Shown here piece by piece: positions 50,648 to 63,717 of a stretch of DNA of 64,000 nt. Both the position numbers and the translations under genes were made by a program. The first letter of the stretch is position 1; each line of letters opens with the position of its first letter. The notes below the pieces were generated by a model. That model was not told where the DNA came from. It saw only the letters and a program-made list of their open reading frames with translations, and did no database searches. This stretch comes from Ridgeia piscesae (taxonomy: Eukaryota; Annelida; Polychaeta; Sabellida; Siboglinidae): positions 440,001 to 504,000 of the forward strand of contig JAODUO010000437.1 in NCBI GenBank assembly GCA_025642075.2. The letters are read 5' to 3'.

Positions 50648-53600
50648 CCCTGTCATGGGTGAATGTTACTTCCTGCAGTTAGTATAACTGTCATCCATGG
50701 GTTGGTGTTACTTCCTGCAGACAGTGTAACTCTCATCCATGGGTTAGTGTTACTTCCTGCAGTCAGTGTAACTCTCATCCATGGGTGAGTGTTACTTCCT
50801 GCAGACAGTGTAACTCTCATCCATGGGTGAGTGTTACTTCCTGCAGACAGTGTAACTCTCATCCATGGGTGAGTGTTACTTCCTGTAGTCTGTGTAACTC
50901 TCATCCATGGGTTAGTGTTACTTCCTGCAGTTAGTGTAACTCTCATCCATGGGTTAGTGTTACTTCCTGCAGACAGTGTAACTCTCATCCATGGGTGAGT
51001 GTTACTTCCTGTAGTCTGTGTAACTCTCATCCATGGGTTAGTGTTACTTCCTGCAGTTAGTGTAACTCTCATCCATGGGTTAGTGTTACTTCCTGCAGTC
51101 TGTGTAACTCTCATCCATGGGTTAGTGTTACTTCCTGCAGACAGTGTAACTCTCATCCATGGGTGAGTGTTACTTCCTGTAGTCTGTGTAACTCTCATCC
51201 ATGGGTTAGTATTACTTCCTGCAGTCAGTGTAACTCTCATCCATGGGTTAGTGTTACTTCCTGCAGACAGTGTAACTCTCATCCATGGGTTAGTGTTACT
51301 TCCTGCAGACAGTGTAACTCTCATCCATGGGTGAGTGTTACTTCCTGTAGTCTGTGTAACTCTCATCCATGGGTTAGTATTACTTCCTGCAGTCAGTGTA
51401 ACTCTCATCCATGGGTTAGTGTTACTTCCTGCAGACAGTGTAACTCTCATCCATGGGTTAGTGTTACTTCCTGTAGTCAGTGTAACTCTCATCCGTGGGT
51501 TAGTATTACTTCCTGTAGTCAGTGTAACTCTCATCCATGGGTTAGTGTTACTTCCTGCAGACAGTGTAACTCTCATCCATGGGTTAGTGTTACTTCCTGC
51601 AGACAGTGTAACTCTCATCCATGGGTTAGTGTTACTTCCTGCAGACAGTGTAACTCTCATCCATGGGTGAGTGTTACTTCCTTGCAGTCAGTGTAACTGT
51701 CATCCATGGGTGAGTGTTACTTCCTGTAGTCTGTGTAACTCTCATCCATGGGTTAGTATTACTTCCTGCAGTCAGTGTAACTGTCATCCATGGGTTAGTG
51801 TTACTTCCTGCAGTCAGTGTAACTGTCATCCATGGGTTAGTGTTACTTCCTGTAGTCTGTGTAACTCTCATCCATGGGTGAGTGTTACTTCCTGCAGTCA
51901 GTGTAACTGTCATCCATGGGTTAGTGTTACTTCCTGCAGTCAGTGTAACTCTCATCCATGGGTGAGTGTTACTTCCTGCAGTCTGTGTAACTCTCATCCA
52001 TGGGTGAGTGTTACTTCCTGTAGTCTGTGTAACTCTCATCCATGGGTGAGTGTTACTTCCTGTAGTCTGTGTAACTCTCATCCATGGGTGAGTGTTACTT
52101 CCTGTAGTCTGTGTAACTCTCATCCATGGGTTAGTATTACTTAGTCTGTGTAACTCTCATCCATGGGTGAGTGTTACTTCCTGTAGTCTGTGTAACTCTC
52201 ATCCATGGGTTAGTGTTACTTCCTGTAGTCTGTGTAACTCTCATCCATGGGTGAGTGTTACTTCCTGCAGTCAGTGTAACTCTCATCCATGGGTGAGTGT
52301 TACTTCCTGCAGTCAGTGTAACTCTCATCCATGGGTTGGTGTTACTTCCTGCAGACAGTGTAACTCTCATCCATGGGTTAGTGTTACTTCCTGCAGTTAG
52401 TGTAACTCTCATCCGTGGGTGAGTGTTACTTCCTGCAGTCAGTGTAACTCTCATCCATGGGTTAGTGTTACTTCCTGCAGTCAGTGTAACTCTCATCCAT
52501 GGGTGAGTGTTACTTCCTGCAGACAGTGTAACTCTCATCCATGGGTGAGTGTTACTTCCTGTAGTCAGTGTAACTCTCATCCATGGGTGAGTGTTACTTC
52601 CTGCAGTCAGTGTAACTCTCATCCATGGGTTAGTGTTACTTCCTGTAGTCTGTGTAACTCTCATCCATGGGTTAGTGTTACTTCCTGCAGTCAGTGTAAC
52701 TCTCATCCATGGGTTAGTGTTACTTCCTGCAGTCAGTGTAACTCTCATCCATGGGTTAGTGTTACTTCCTGTAGTCAGTGTAACTCTCATCCATGGGTGA
52801 GTGTTACTTCCTGCAGTCAGTGTAACTCTCATCCATGGGTGAGTGTTACTTCCTGCAGACAGTGTAACTCTCATCCATGGGTGAGTGTTACTTCCTGTAG
52901 TCTGTGTAACTCTCATCCATGGGTGAGTGTTACTTCCTGCAGTCAGTGTAACTCTCATCCATGGGTGAGTGTTACTTCCTGCAGACAGTGTAACTCTCAT
53001 CCATGGGTGAGTGTTACTTCCTGTAGTCTGTGTAACTCTCATCCATGGGTGAGTGTTACTTCCTGTAGTCTGTGTAACTCTCATCCATGGGTGAGTGTTA
53101 CTTCCTGTAGTCTGTGTAACTCTCGTCCATGGGTGAGTGTTACTTCCTGTAGTCTGTGTAACTCTCATCCATGTGTTAGTGTTACTTCCTGTAGTCTGTG
53201 TAACTCTCATCCATGGGTTAGTGTTACTTCCTGCAGTCAGTGTAACTCTCATCCATGGGTTAGTGTTACTTCCTGCAGACAGTGTAACTCTCATCCATGG
53301 GTGAGTGTTACTTCCTGCACACAGTGTAACTCTCATCCATGGGTTAGTGTTACTTCCTGCAGTCAGTGTAACTCTCATCCATGGGTTGGTGTTACTTCCT
53401 GCAGACAGTGTAACTCTCATCCATGGGTTAGTGTTACTTCCTGTAGTCTGTGTAACTCTCATCCATGGGTGAGTGTTACTTCCTGTAGTCTGTGTAACTC
53501 TCATCCATGGGTGAGTGTTACTTCCTGTAGTCTGTGTAACTCTCATCCATGGGTGAGTGTTACTTCCTGTAGTCTGTGTAACTCTCATCCATGGGTGAGT

Positions 53601-56600
53601 GTTACTTCCTGCAGTCAGTGTAACTCTCATCCATGGGTTAGTGTTACTTCCTGTAGTCTGTGTAACTCTCATCCATGGGTTAGTGTTACTTCCTGCAGTC
53701 AGTGTAACTCTCATCCATGGGTTAGTGTTACTTCCTGCAATCAGTGTAACTCTCATCCATGGGTGAGTGTTACTTCCTGCACACAGTGTAACTCTCATCC
53801 ATGGGTTAGTGTTACTTCCTGCAGTCAGTGTAACTCTCATCCATGGGTTGGTGTTACTTCCTGCAGACAGTGTAACTCTCATCCATGGGTTAGTGTTACT
53901 TCCTGCAGTCAGTGTAACTCTCATCCATGGGTTAGTGTTACTTCCTGCAGTCAGTGTAACTCTCATCCATGTGTTAGTGTTTCCTGCAGACAGTGTAACT
54001 CTCATCCATGGGTTAGTGTTACTTCCTGCAGTCAGTGTAACTCTCATCCATGGGTTAGTGTTACTTCCTGCAGTCAGTGTAACTCTCATCCATGGGTTAG
54101 TGTTACTTCCTGCAGTCAGTGTAACTCTCATCCATGGGTTAGTGTTACTTCCTGCAGTCAGTGTAACTCTCATCCATGGGTTGGTGTTACTTCCTGCAAT
54201 CAGTGTAACTCTCATCCATGGGTTAGTGTTACTTCCTGCAGTCAGTGTAACTCTCATCCATGGGTTAGTGTTACTTCCTGCAGTCAGTGTAACTCTCATC
54301 CATGGGTTGGTGTTACTTCCTGCAGACAGTGTAACTCTCATCCATGGGTTAGTGTTACTTCCTGCAATCAGTGTAACTCTCATCCATGGGTTAGTGTTAC
54401 TTCCTGCAGTCAGTGTAACTCTCATCCATGGGTTGGTGTTACTTCCTGCAGACAGTGTAACTCTCATCCATGGGTGAGTGTTACTTCCTGCAGACAGTGT
54501 AACTCTCATCCATGGGTGAGTGTTACTTCCTGCAGTCAGTGTAACTCTCATCCATGGGTTAGTGTTACTTCCTGCAGACAGTGTAACTCTCATCCATGGG
54601 TGAGTGTTACTTCCTGCAGTCTGTGTAACTCTCATCCATGGGTGAGTGTTACTTCCTGCAGTCAGTGTAACTCTCATCCATGGGTGAGTGTTACTTCCTG
54701 CAGTCAGTGTAACTCTCATCCATGGGTTAGTGTTACTTCCTGCAGTCAGTGTAACTCTCATCCATGGGTGAGTGTTACTTCCTGTAGTCTGTGTAACTCT
54801 CATCCATGGGTGAGTGTTACTTCCTGCAGACAGTGTAACTCTCATCCATGTGTTAGTGTTACTTCCTGTAGTCTGTGTAACTCTCATCCATGTGTTAGTG
54901 TTACTTCCTGCAGTCAGTGTAACTCTCATCCATGGGTGAGTGTTACTTCCTGTAGTCTGTGTAACTCTCATCCATGGGTGAGTGTTACTTCCTGTAGTCA
55001 GTGTAACTCTCATCCATGGGTGAGTGTTACTTCCTGCAGTCAGTGTAACTCTCATCCATGGGTTGGTGTTACTTCCTGCAGTCAAGTGTAACTCTCATCC
55101 ATGGGTGAGTGTTACTTCCTGCAGTCAGTGTAACTCTCATCCATGGGTGAGTGTTACTTCCTGTAGTCTGTGTAACTCTCATCCATGGGTGAGTGTTACT
55201 TCCTGTAGTCAGTGTAACTCTCATCCATGGGTGAGTGTTACTTCCTGCAGTCTGTGTAACTCTCATCCATGGGTTAGTGTTACTTCCTGCAGACAGTGTA
55301 ACTCTCATCCATGGGTGAGTGTTACTTCCTGTAGTCTGTGTAACTCTCATCCATGGGTGAGTGTTACTTCCTGTAGTCAGTGTAACTCTCATCCATGGGT
55401 GAGTGTTACTTCCTGCAGTCTGTGTAACTCTCATCCATGGGTTAGTGTTACTTCCTGCAGACAGTGTAACTCTCATCCATGGGTGAGTGTTACTTCCTGT
55501 AGTCTGTGTAACTCTCATCCATGGGTGAGTGTTACTTCCTGCAGTCAGTGTAACTCTCATCCATGGGTTAGTGTTACTTCCTGCAGTCAGTGTAACTCTC
55601 ATCCGTGGGTTAGTGTTACTTCCTGCAGTTAGTGTAACTCTCATCCATGGGTGAGTGTTACTTCCTGTAGTCTGTGTAACTCTCATCCATGGGTGAGTGT
55701 TACTTCCTGTAGTCAGTGTAACTCTCATCCATGGGTGAGTGTTACTTCCTGCAGTCAGTGTAACTCTCATCCATGGGTTAGTGTTACTTCCTGTAGTCTG
55801 TGTAACTCTCATCCATGGGTGAGTGTTACTTCCTGTAGTCTGTGTAACTCTCATCCATGGGTTAGTATTACTTCCTGCAGTTAGTGTAACTCTCATCCAT
55901 GGGTGAGTGTTACTTCCTGCAGTTAGTGTAACTCTCATCCATGGGTGAGTGTTACTTCCTGCAGACAGTGTAACTCTCATCCATGGGTGAGTATTACTTC
56001 CTGCAGTCAGTGTAACTCTCATCCATGGGTTAGTGTTACTTCCTGTAGTCTGTGTAACTCTCATCCATGGGTAAGTGTTACTTCCTGCAGACAGTGTAAC
56101 TCTCATCCATGGGTGAGTGTTACTTCCTGCAGTCAGTGTAACTCTCATCCATGGGTTAGTGTTACTTCCTGTAGTCTGTGTAACTCTCATCCATGGGTGA
56201 GTGTTACTTCCTGTAGTCTGTGTAACTCTCATCCATGGGTTAGTATTACTTCCTGCAGTTAGTGTAACTCTCATCCATGGGTTGGTGTTACTTCCTGCAG
56301 TCAGTTTAATCTCATCCATGGGTGAGTGTTACTTCCTGCAGTTAGTGTAACTCTCATCCATGGGTGAGTGTTACTTCCTGCAGTCTGTGTAACTCTCATC
56401 CATGGGTTAGTGTTACTTCCTGCAGTCAGTGTAACTCTCATCCGTGGGTTAGTGTTACTTCCTGCAGTTAGTGTAACTCTCATCCATGGGTGAGTGTTAC
56501 TTCCTGCAGTCTGTGTAACTCTCATCCATGGGTTAGTGTTACTTCCTGCAGTCAGTGTAACTCTCATCCATGGGTTAGTGTTACTTCCTGCAGTCAGTGT

Positions 56601-58215
56601 AACTCTCATCCATGGGTTAGTGTTACTTCCTGCAGACAGTGTAACTCTCATCCATGGGTTAGTGTTACTTCCTGCAGACAGTGTAACTCTCATCCATGGG
56701 TTAGTGTTACTTCCTGCAGACAGTGTAACTCTCATCCATGGGTTAGTGTTACTTCCTGTAGTCTGTGTAACTCTCATCCATGGGTTAGTGTTACTTCCTG
56801 TAGTCTGTGTAACTCTCATCCATGGGTTAGTGTTACTTCCTGTAGTCTGTGTAACTCTCATCCATGGGTGAGTGTTACTTCCTGCAGTCAGTGTAACTCT
56901 CATCCATGGGTTAGTGTTACTTCCTGTAGTCAGTGTAACTCTCATCCATGGGTGAGTGTTACTTCCTGCAGTTAGTGTAACTCTCATCGGTTAGTGTTAC
57001 TTCCTGCAGTCAGTGTAACTCTCATCCATGGGTTAGTGTTACTTCCTGTAGTCTGTGTAACTCTCATCCATGGGTTAGTGTTACTTCCTGTAGTCTGTGT
57101 AACTCTCATCCATGGGTTAGTGTTACTTCCTGCAGTCAGTGTAACTCTCATCCATGGGTTAGTGTTACTTCCTGCAGACAGTGTAACTCTCATCCATGGG
57201 TTAGTGTTACTTCCTGCAGACAGTGTAACTCTCATCCATGGGTTAGTGTTACTTCCTGCAGACAGTGTAACTCTCATCCATGGGTTAGTGTTACTTCCTG
57301 CACACAGTGTAACTCTCATCCATGGGTTAGTGTTACTTCCTGCAGTTAGTGTAACTCTCATCCATGGGTTAGTGTTACTTCCTGCAGTTAGTGTAACTCT
57401 CATCCATGGGTGAGTGTTACTTCCTGCAGACAGTGTAACTCTCATCCATGGGTTAGTGTTACTTCCTGCAGTCTGTGTAACTCTCATCCATGGGTGAGTG
57501 TTACTTCCTGTAGTCTGTGTAACTCTCATCCATGGGTGAGTGTTACTTCCTGCAGACAGTGTAACTCTCATCCATGTGTTAGTGTTACTTCCTGTAGTCT
57601 GTGTAACTCTCATCCATGGGTTAGTGTTACTTCCTGTAGTCTGTGTAACTCTCATCCATGGGTGAGTGTTACTTCCTGTAGTCTGTGTAACTCTCGTCCA
57701 TGGGTGAGTGTTACTTCCTGTAGTCTGTGTAACTCTCATCCATGGGTGAGTGTTACTTCCTGCAGTCTGTGTAACTCTCATCCATGGGTTAGTGTTACTT
57801 CCTGCAGTCTGTGTAACTCTCGTCCATGGGTGAGTGTTACTTCCTGTAGTCAGTGTAACTCTCATCCATGGGTTAGTGTTACTTCCTGTAGTCTGTGTAA
57901 CTCTCATCCATGGGTGAGTGTTACTTCCTGCAGTTAGTGTAACTCTCATCCATGGGTTAGTGTTACTTCCTGTAGTCTGTGTAACTCTCATCCATGGGTG
58001 AGTGTTACTTCCTGCAGTCAGTGTAACTCTCATCCATGGGTTAGTGTTACTTCCTGTAGTCAGTGTAACTCTCATCCATGGGTGAGTGTTACTTCCTGCA
58101 GTTAGTGTAACTCTCATCCATGGGTGAGTGTTACTTCCTGTAGTCTGTGTAACTCTCATCCATGGGTGAGTGTTACTTCCTGTAGTCTGTGTAACTCTCA
58201 TCCATGGGTGAGTGT
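50648..58215. repeat. Giant ~42 bp satellite array, about 180 units
   Basis: Units contain TAACTCTCATCCATGGGT, then G or T, AGTGTTACTTCC, then TGCAGTCAG, TGCAGACAG or TGTAGTCTG. Most units read CATGG/GTGAGT, a donor consensus, followed about 16 nt later by TTACTTCCTGCAG, an acceptor consensus. The array lies between the 3' ends of RAB3GAP2 and MOCS3. Indels near 52140, 53985, 55083, 56300 and 56985 break the register. Since 42 is 14 codons, both strands have frames of up to 982 codons, but the recurrent variants are nearly all amino-acid changing, which argues against coding. Confidence 0.97.
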
Positions 58216-58489
58216 TACTATCAGTCATGGGTTAATGTGAGTCAGCCACGGATGAGTGTTTCTCTCAGCAGTGGGTTGGTGTAACTGCAATCACCCAGTA
58301 TTTTATAGAGACAACTAGTGAAAACAGAAGGGATGAAATACACTTTGGGGGACATGAAGGCAACATCAAGATGTCCACAAAACTATTTATATCACAGGGA
58401 ACAGTTATTCATCATCACAGTCATGGCTTACAACATATACAACATTACGAGAACATTCATCTTTATTACAAAAGATAAATTACATATTT

Positions 58490-58640
58490 TATGTGCAGAA
58501 CGGCATTCTTACCCAACCTCATTCTTTATAAATAATACATAACTTTATCCCATTATATACAGAACAGCATTCTTACCTGAAACAGTTCTATAAATAATAC
58601 ATAAAAATATTTCTTGTGCAATACAGTATTCTTATCAACC
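58490..58640. repeat. Three diverged ~62 bp repeats
   Basis: CAGAACGGCATTCTTACC, CAGAACAGCATTCTTACC and CAATACAGTATTCTTATC each open a similar stretch; the first two continue to TATAAATAATACATAA. They lie just downstream of the MOCS3 3' end on the minus strand. Confidence 0.7.
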
Positions 58641-58682
58641 ATATTATTGTAAAGAATAGTTCTTCGTAGCGTATAAAGAATA

Positions 58683-58688
58683 TTTATT
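58683..58688 (-). terminator. Poly(A) signal for MOCS3
   Basis: TTTATT on the plus strand reads AATAAA on the minus strand, about 48 nt after the MOCS3 stop. Confidence 0.5.
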
Positions 58689-58735
58689 GTGCAATAACAC
58701 TGAAACAGCACCAGACTAATTATTCTCAATGTTGC

Positions 58736-61301
58736 TTAATAAGTTGGAAACTTTGGATCAATCTTTTGAGTCCATGCTGTCAGTCCACCTATGATGTCCT
58801 TCACAACAACTGGCTGATCCCTCAGCCTCTCTCTCAGTTGCAGCACGGCCTTCTGGGAGTCGTTGCCATGGCGACACACAACGTAGACTACGGAATCACA
58901 GATAAAACATGAACTCCAAAATCCAAACACAAGAAATAAGACTGATTGTATAAAAGAACGTTCCATATAAAAATTTTAGAAGTAATTTCGCAACTTATTA
59001 AACAAATGTCAAGGTTGTAAATCATTAATAAACAGTTGTTTAGTTTACTTAACTAAGGGAAATGCACACATTTTATAAATGTATTTACGTTAGACATACT
59101 ATCATCTGAGTTATAAACATAGTATTATCTTACTAAAAATAACAAAATAAATGACTGATGTTATTTAAGAGTACATCATTCAGTGTGATTGTGGTAAATA
59201 ATTCACAAGACTGGATCTAGATAAATAACAGAGACATTTCCCCTCACCTGGAAGATTCCCTTGAAACTGCAGTTCTTGGATGGTTTTCTTCAAATGCGAG
59301 AGTTTTTCCTCACTATTAAGCTGCCCTAATGGAATATCTAAGCAAAATTAAGAAATAGCAAGTACTGACATCTACCCTTGAAATGCTAAAGAACAAAATA
59401 AGAAATTTGTGAAATGTTGAAACATTGCCATATTATCATCACTGAACTTCCACAAGCAACGGGGTATGATACATTTAAAGCAACCAAGAAACTGAATTAG
59501 AAGCTATTATTTAGGTGATCGTTGGCCCAAACGATTGAGTAATCAAACCAAACCAGTGGCGCCACATTGTGGCAAAACCATTCAAACGAAGGAGTACCAC
59601 AAAAAAGAAAATCGCACTCGGAAAGGAAGCGTGTATTATTTGATTGCATTTGTAATTGAATATGCTTCTATACTGAGTACGGTTGAATAAGTTTGTAGTT
59701 TCATGGACCAAGGTATGGGTAAAAACATTGTTACGGCCTACACGCCCCTTAACCTCTTTAGGCTCCTACTTAATTGCAGACAACAGTTTACAGAAACGAA
59801 AGTGAAAGTAGAGCTGGCAAGGATACTTGTGGTGTTTGGCAGGACACATATCTCGGTCTCAACTGACGGTCTCACGTCGACGAGGACATGTGGCGCCCCT
59901 TGTTCGCGGATGTAGCTGTACTCCTGATGACGACAGGTGAAATATTATATACAAGACCAGGATGACATTTACCTTAATTACAGTGCACTGTGGGGATCCC
60001 AGGGAAATACCCTGAGTTATCAGAGGTTTTATTTATTGGGATTTATGTTTTAGTGCCTTATAAGATACAAACTGCATTCCTGTAACACCAAATATTAAAA
60101 GGTTTTGACAAGGACGTACTTTGACAGAGATTCGATCAGCTTCCTCCAGCACATTCAAGCGTTTAATCTGCAAAAAAAGATTTCAACAAACATACAAAAG
60201 ATAACACGGATACACATTTTAACGAAGAGGTGAATGTAGCAATGGAAATTATTCTGCCAACTAAAAATTACGTCCATACAAAACTTGAACTCTGAGTGAC
60301 TACTTTACACTTTACACTCACCCATTGAGTTGTAAACCATGTGCTGCTGTTTCCAGCATTATGGTATTTCAAACTTAAACTTATTCATCTGATCTTTTAA
60401 TTTCTGGCATTGCAGGTTGTAAAAGAAGCCACAAGTGAAACCCACTGTGTACTCAACAAACAACCTGTCGACTGAAAAAGTAAATATTGGTACCTCTAAA
60501 TGACTACAGTTGTGTCTTACGAGATACGAAATACCTCATCAATTGGTAGTTAACTGGTCCAAGGAATAAACATAGACATGAACCTGGGACGCGTAGGTAC
60601 TTAGGAGGGGAAACTTTGCACATTAGTATGAAGAAAGCATGATAATAATTCAGACGATTTCACCAACAACAGCCGAGAAAGAAATGAAGAAAGCGGCACA
60701 GGATGGGGGCCACGGGAGAAGTGTTGCTTAATATAAATGTAGTATCAGCCAGAAGAAAGATTGACCGCAATTTAGAAGAAATTGTACATCATTGCACAGA
60801 ATTTGTTAATTCACTCTTAACTTTATCAGAAGTCATTATCAGAATCTATATAATCAAGAGAAATGTATGTCTTTTTTAGAAATGTACCAAGTAATATCAC
60901 ATAAATGATAAAAGTAATGTAGAACCTTGTCAGAGGCCCGAGACCCACAGAACTGTTCATAGTCGATGAGCTCTGTTATGGTTGGTTGGTTGCCGCACAC
61001 GCAACATGTCGTCTGTCGTGGTCGCAGTTTGATGGTGCGGAAACTTCCGTCCAAAGCATCAAAGAGCAGAAGTCGCTGGGCGTAGCTGGCTGTGACTGGC
61101 TGAGGAAACAGTCTACCCCATAACTCATACAACAGGGTTCCATTTCAGCCTTTACAGAGTAGCTTCAACTGCATCAATTTAATCAGTACACCGCAACAAT
61201 AATGAAAACTTTGTAAATGTTATAGTTTGCGTACAGAGTATATATCAAACACACACACACCACACGCACGCACGCACGCACGCACGCACGCAGACGCACC
61301 A

Positions 61302-61353
<52 letters not shown>

Positions 61354-62429
61354 CACACACACTCATTGCTGTAACATTTCTAACTGTAAGAATTATCTTC
61401 AAAGGATACATCCTATTCCTGTGGCCAGCTTGACGACTTCCAAGGCTTGAAGACAACCTATGATGCCAGGCACTGCAGCAGATGTATAAAAATAAATAAA
61501 TAAAATATGGAAACTGCCATACATACACATTGTTAGAAAAAGCAGTGTCGTGTGTGTGCGTACCACATAAGGTAGTGACAGTATAGTGTTTGATCAATAT
61601 CAAATAATTTCAAAAAACCATAATTATTATCTATCATCACCGCTATCACAGTAATATCAGTGAGTTTGAATACCCAAGAAAACACCATTGACTCAGTACT
61701 CTATCGACAATAATTATCAATAGCACAATTTATTTTAGTTACATTGACTATCATGCTACATCTTTGAAAGCATGACATCATGACTGACCGACACCGAGGA
61801 CGCCTCCATCGGAGCAGTTGGTGACAGTGTCAGCCGGAGGGGGTTGTGGGAAGAGACAGCGATAGCATGGCCCACCCGCGTGGTTGTACACCGTCAACTG
61901 GAAACATCACATGACATGGTGAGAGCTCATGATTGGACAAGATAAACTAGAGACAACATTCTCGCAAGCCAGGGAGCTGGTGACCAGTTTAAGCATAGAC
62001 ATAGACTACGGTAGTTAAAATATAGATTGTGTCACAGCGTAAGGTTTAAGCCTATGGAGACTCATGGAAAGTTATTTTCCAGTTATTCTACCATAAAAGC
62101 CTATAATAATGACTGGGTATATATTTATTTAAAATTGTTTTTCCACATTAAAATGTCAGTAGTCCCTTGGTTTTAACATTAACTTTTCTGTGCCACTGTT
62201 CATGGGTAAACGGGGGTCATGATATATTACTTTCCAACCTTTCCATTCACTGTGCAATATTAACCCTTTCACCCACTGTGTGACATTGATTAACCCTTTT
62301 ACCCACCTGTCCCTCAAACCTGAGTGCACTGCCAGACACAAGGGGTTTGCCAGCCAGGACAGACGCATCATTTAACAAGTAGCGTGTTGCCACATTGTCA
62401 GTCGCATCTAAGATGATGTCATACGTGTT
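58736..62429 (-). CDS. MOCS3: Adenylyltransferase and sulfurtransferase MOCS3 (Uba4), C-terminal 283 residues, 5' partial
   Basis: MOCS3 adenylates and then sulfurates the ubiquitin-like carriers MOCS2A and URM1, for molybdopterin synthesis and tRNA wobble-uridine thiolation, in the cytosol. Exons in transcript order: 62429-62307, 61897-61789, 61472-61410, 61095-60926, 60167-60120, 59923-59827, 59337-59248, 58887-58736; phases agree and total 852 nt including stop. E1-like part: [30 protein letters not shown], the zinc pairs CYRC and CCVC, and [10 protein letters not shown] with the probable adenylyl-transfer Cys. Rhodanese part: [11 protein letters not shown] and [15 protein letters not shown], with the persulfide Cys in CRHGND; it ends [18 protein letters not shown]. 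The N-terminal ATP-binding Gly-rich part (about 175 residues) is not seen and should lie beyond 64000. The 61095 acceptor is uncertain by one codon or so; 61099 is the alternative. Confidence 0.93.
61252..61354. repeat. (ACGC)n / (CA)n microsatellite
   Basis: CA and CACG repeats with a short break near 61290, in the MOCS3 intron between the third and second visible exons. Confidence 0.95.
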
Positions 62430-62587
62430 CTGTTAAGAATGGTTTCAGACTGTGTTCATGTTCATTGCAACAGATAGTGCAGGAAATCACTTTGAATTTG
62501 TTTAGGTATTGGGCATACCAACACACTAGTATCACCATTATGATAGTTTTACTTCCATTGCCATTCCATTCAATGCAAGTGTACATT

Positions 62588-62664
62588 GCACGCACACAGA
62601 CACACACCCGCCCGCCCGCCCCCCACCGCCCATCATTACATTCCAGCCCGCACACACGCACGCA

Positions 62665-62696
<32 letters not shown>

Positions 62697-62700
62697 CACA
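62588..62700. repeat. Second (ACGC)n / (CA)n microsatellite
   Basis: CGCACACAGACACACACC, then a GC-rich break, then GCACGCACGC units and a CA run, upstream of the first visible MOCS3 exon. Confidence 0.93.
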
Positions 62701-63717
62701 TTAAACAATGTACACTGGAGAACAGGTAACAAGCTTTTTTAAGTTATTATTATCGGCTTTATCGCAGTTTCTTCATTGAAGACCATTTAGCTTGCTATTT
62801 GACTCTGGTAGAAACAAAAGGATATTCTTTTATAATGCCCAAAGCATTCTGACTGTTGAGAGAAATATTATATGGAATGCATCGAACGGAAGAATTCAAC
62901 CTACAACAAAAACAACACTGCTACAGATGTGTAAGGATAGATAGGGTATCTAAGAAGAGTATTCACGTTACTGACATTAGTTACTTATTTATCCTAGCTT
63001 ATTTACTTATTTATCTTAGCTTATTTATTTTATCTTACCTTATATATTTAACTAATTTGCATTTCAGATTTAGTCAACACGTCAATGTGAAGCACTTTGA
63101 TTGGCATTGAATTACTTTAAAATGTGCTATATTAAGAAACGGAATTATTATTATAGGGCGTGTAAGTGTCGCGCACAAAAACGAGGCTGGGGCAGTTGGG
63201 GGCAGGAAATCAACTGTGTTATGATTATGTGCATTTAGACAACTTGTCAATATAAGTGCTTATCGGAACCACAACGTACAGCAATGTAAAATGCAAATCC
63301 CATAAAAGACACATACGGCCTAAAATTGTGTTTATTATCTGCACTACATAAATCGCTATATGTTTATGATAGTGTGGTTACTGTGGTAAACTCAATATTA
63401 AATCGGACATTTAAGATAAGAAAGGTATAACACAATATTATGATTTTCTATATATCAGTCGGAACTACAACTGTCATCCATAGTTAGAATATTATTCTTG
63501 TGTCCAGTCCTCAATCAGCTCCAGTCACGCAGAGTCTCGCCATGTATCATGACCCACTTACAGGCCCTATTATTAGTTTCAAAACATGAACATCTCTCAC
63601 TTTACACCTAGGTCTAAACTATACAATTTGTTAAATGTGTATGTGTGGCATGTGTGCGGTGTATCTAAATACTAAACTAAACTATTAATTTTCAACTGTT
63701 ATTGTATCATTTATATT
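62701..63717. other. No gene recognised (probable MOCS3 intron)
   Basis: AT-rich sequence, with TTATTTATCTTAGC-type short repeats at 62990-63050. I looked on the minus strand for the missing MOCS3 ATP-binding exons and found no convincing match. Confidence 0.5.

Noticed and set aside
50653..58228. Long open frames of up to 982 codons (MRVTLTAGSNTNPW or SHPWVSVTSCSQCN repeats) as a repetitive protein gene
   Set aside because: They arise because the 42 bp unit is a multiple of three. Both strands are open, and the common variants change amino acids rather than sparing them, so no coding constraint is visible.
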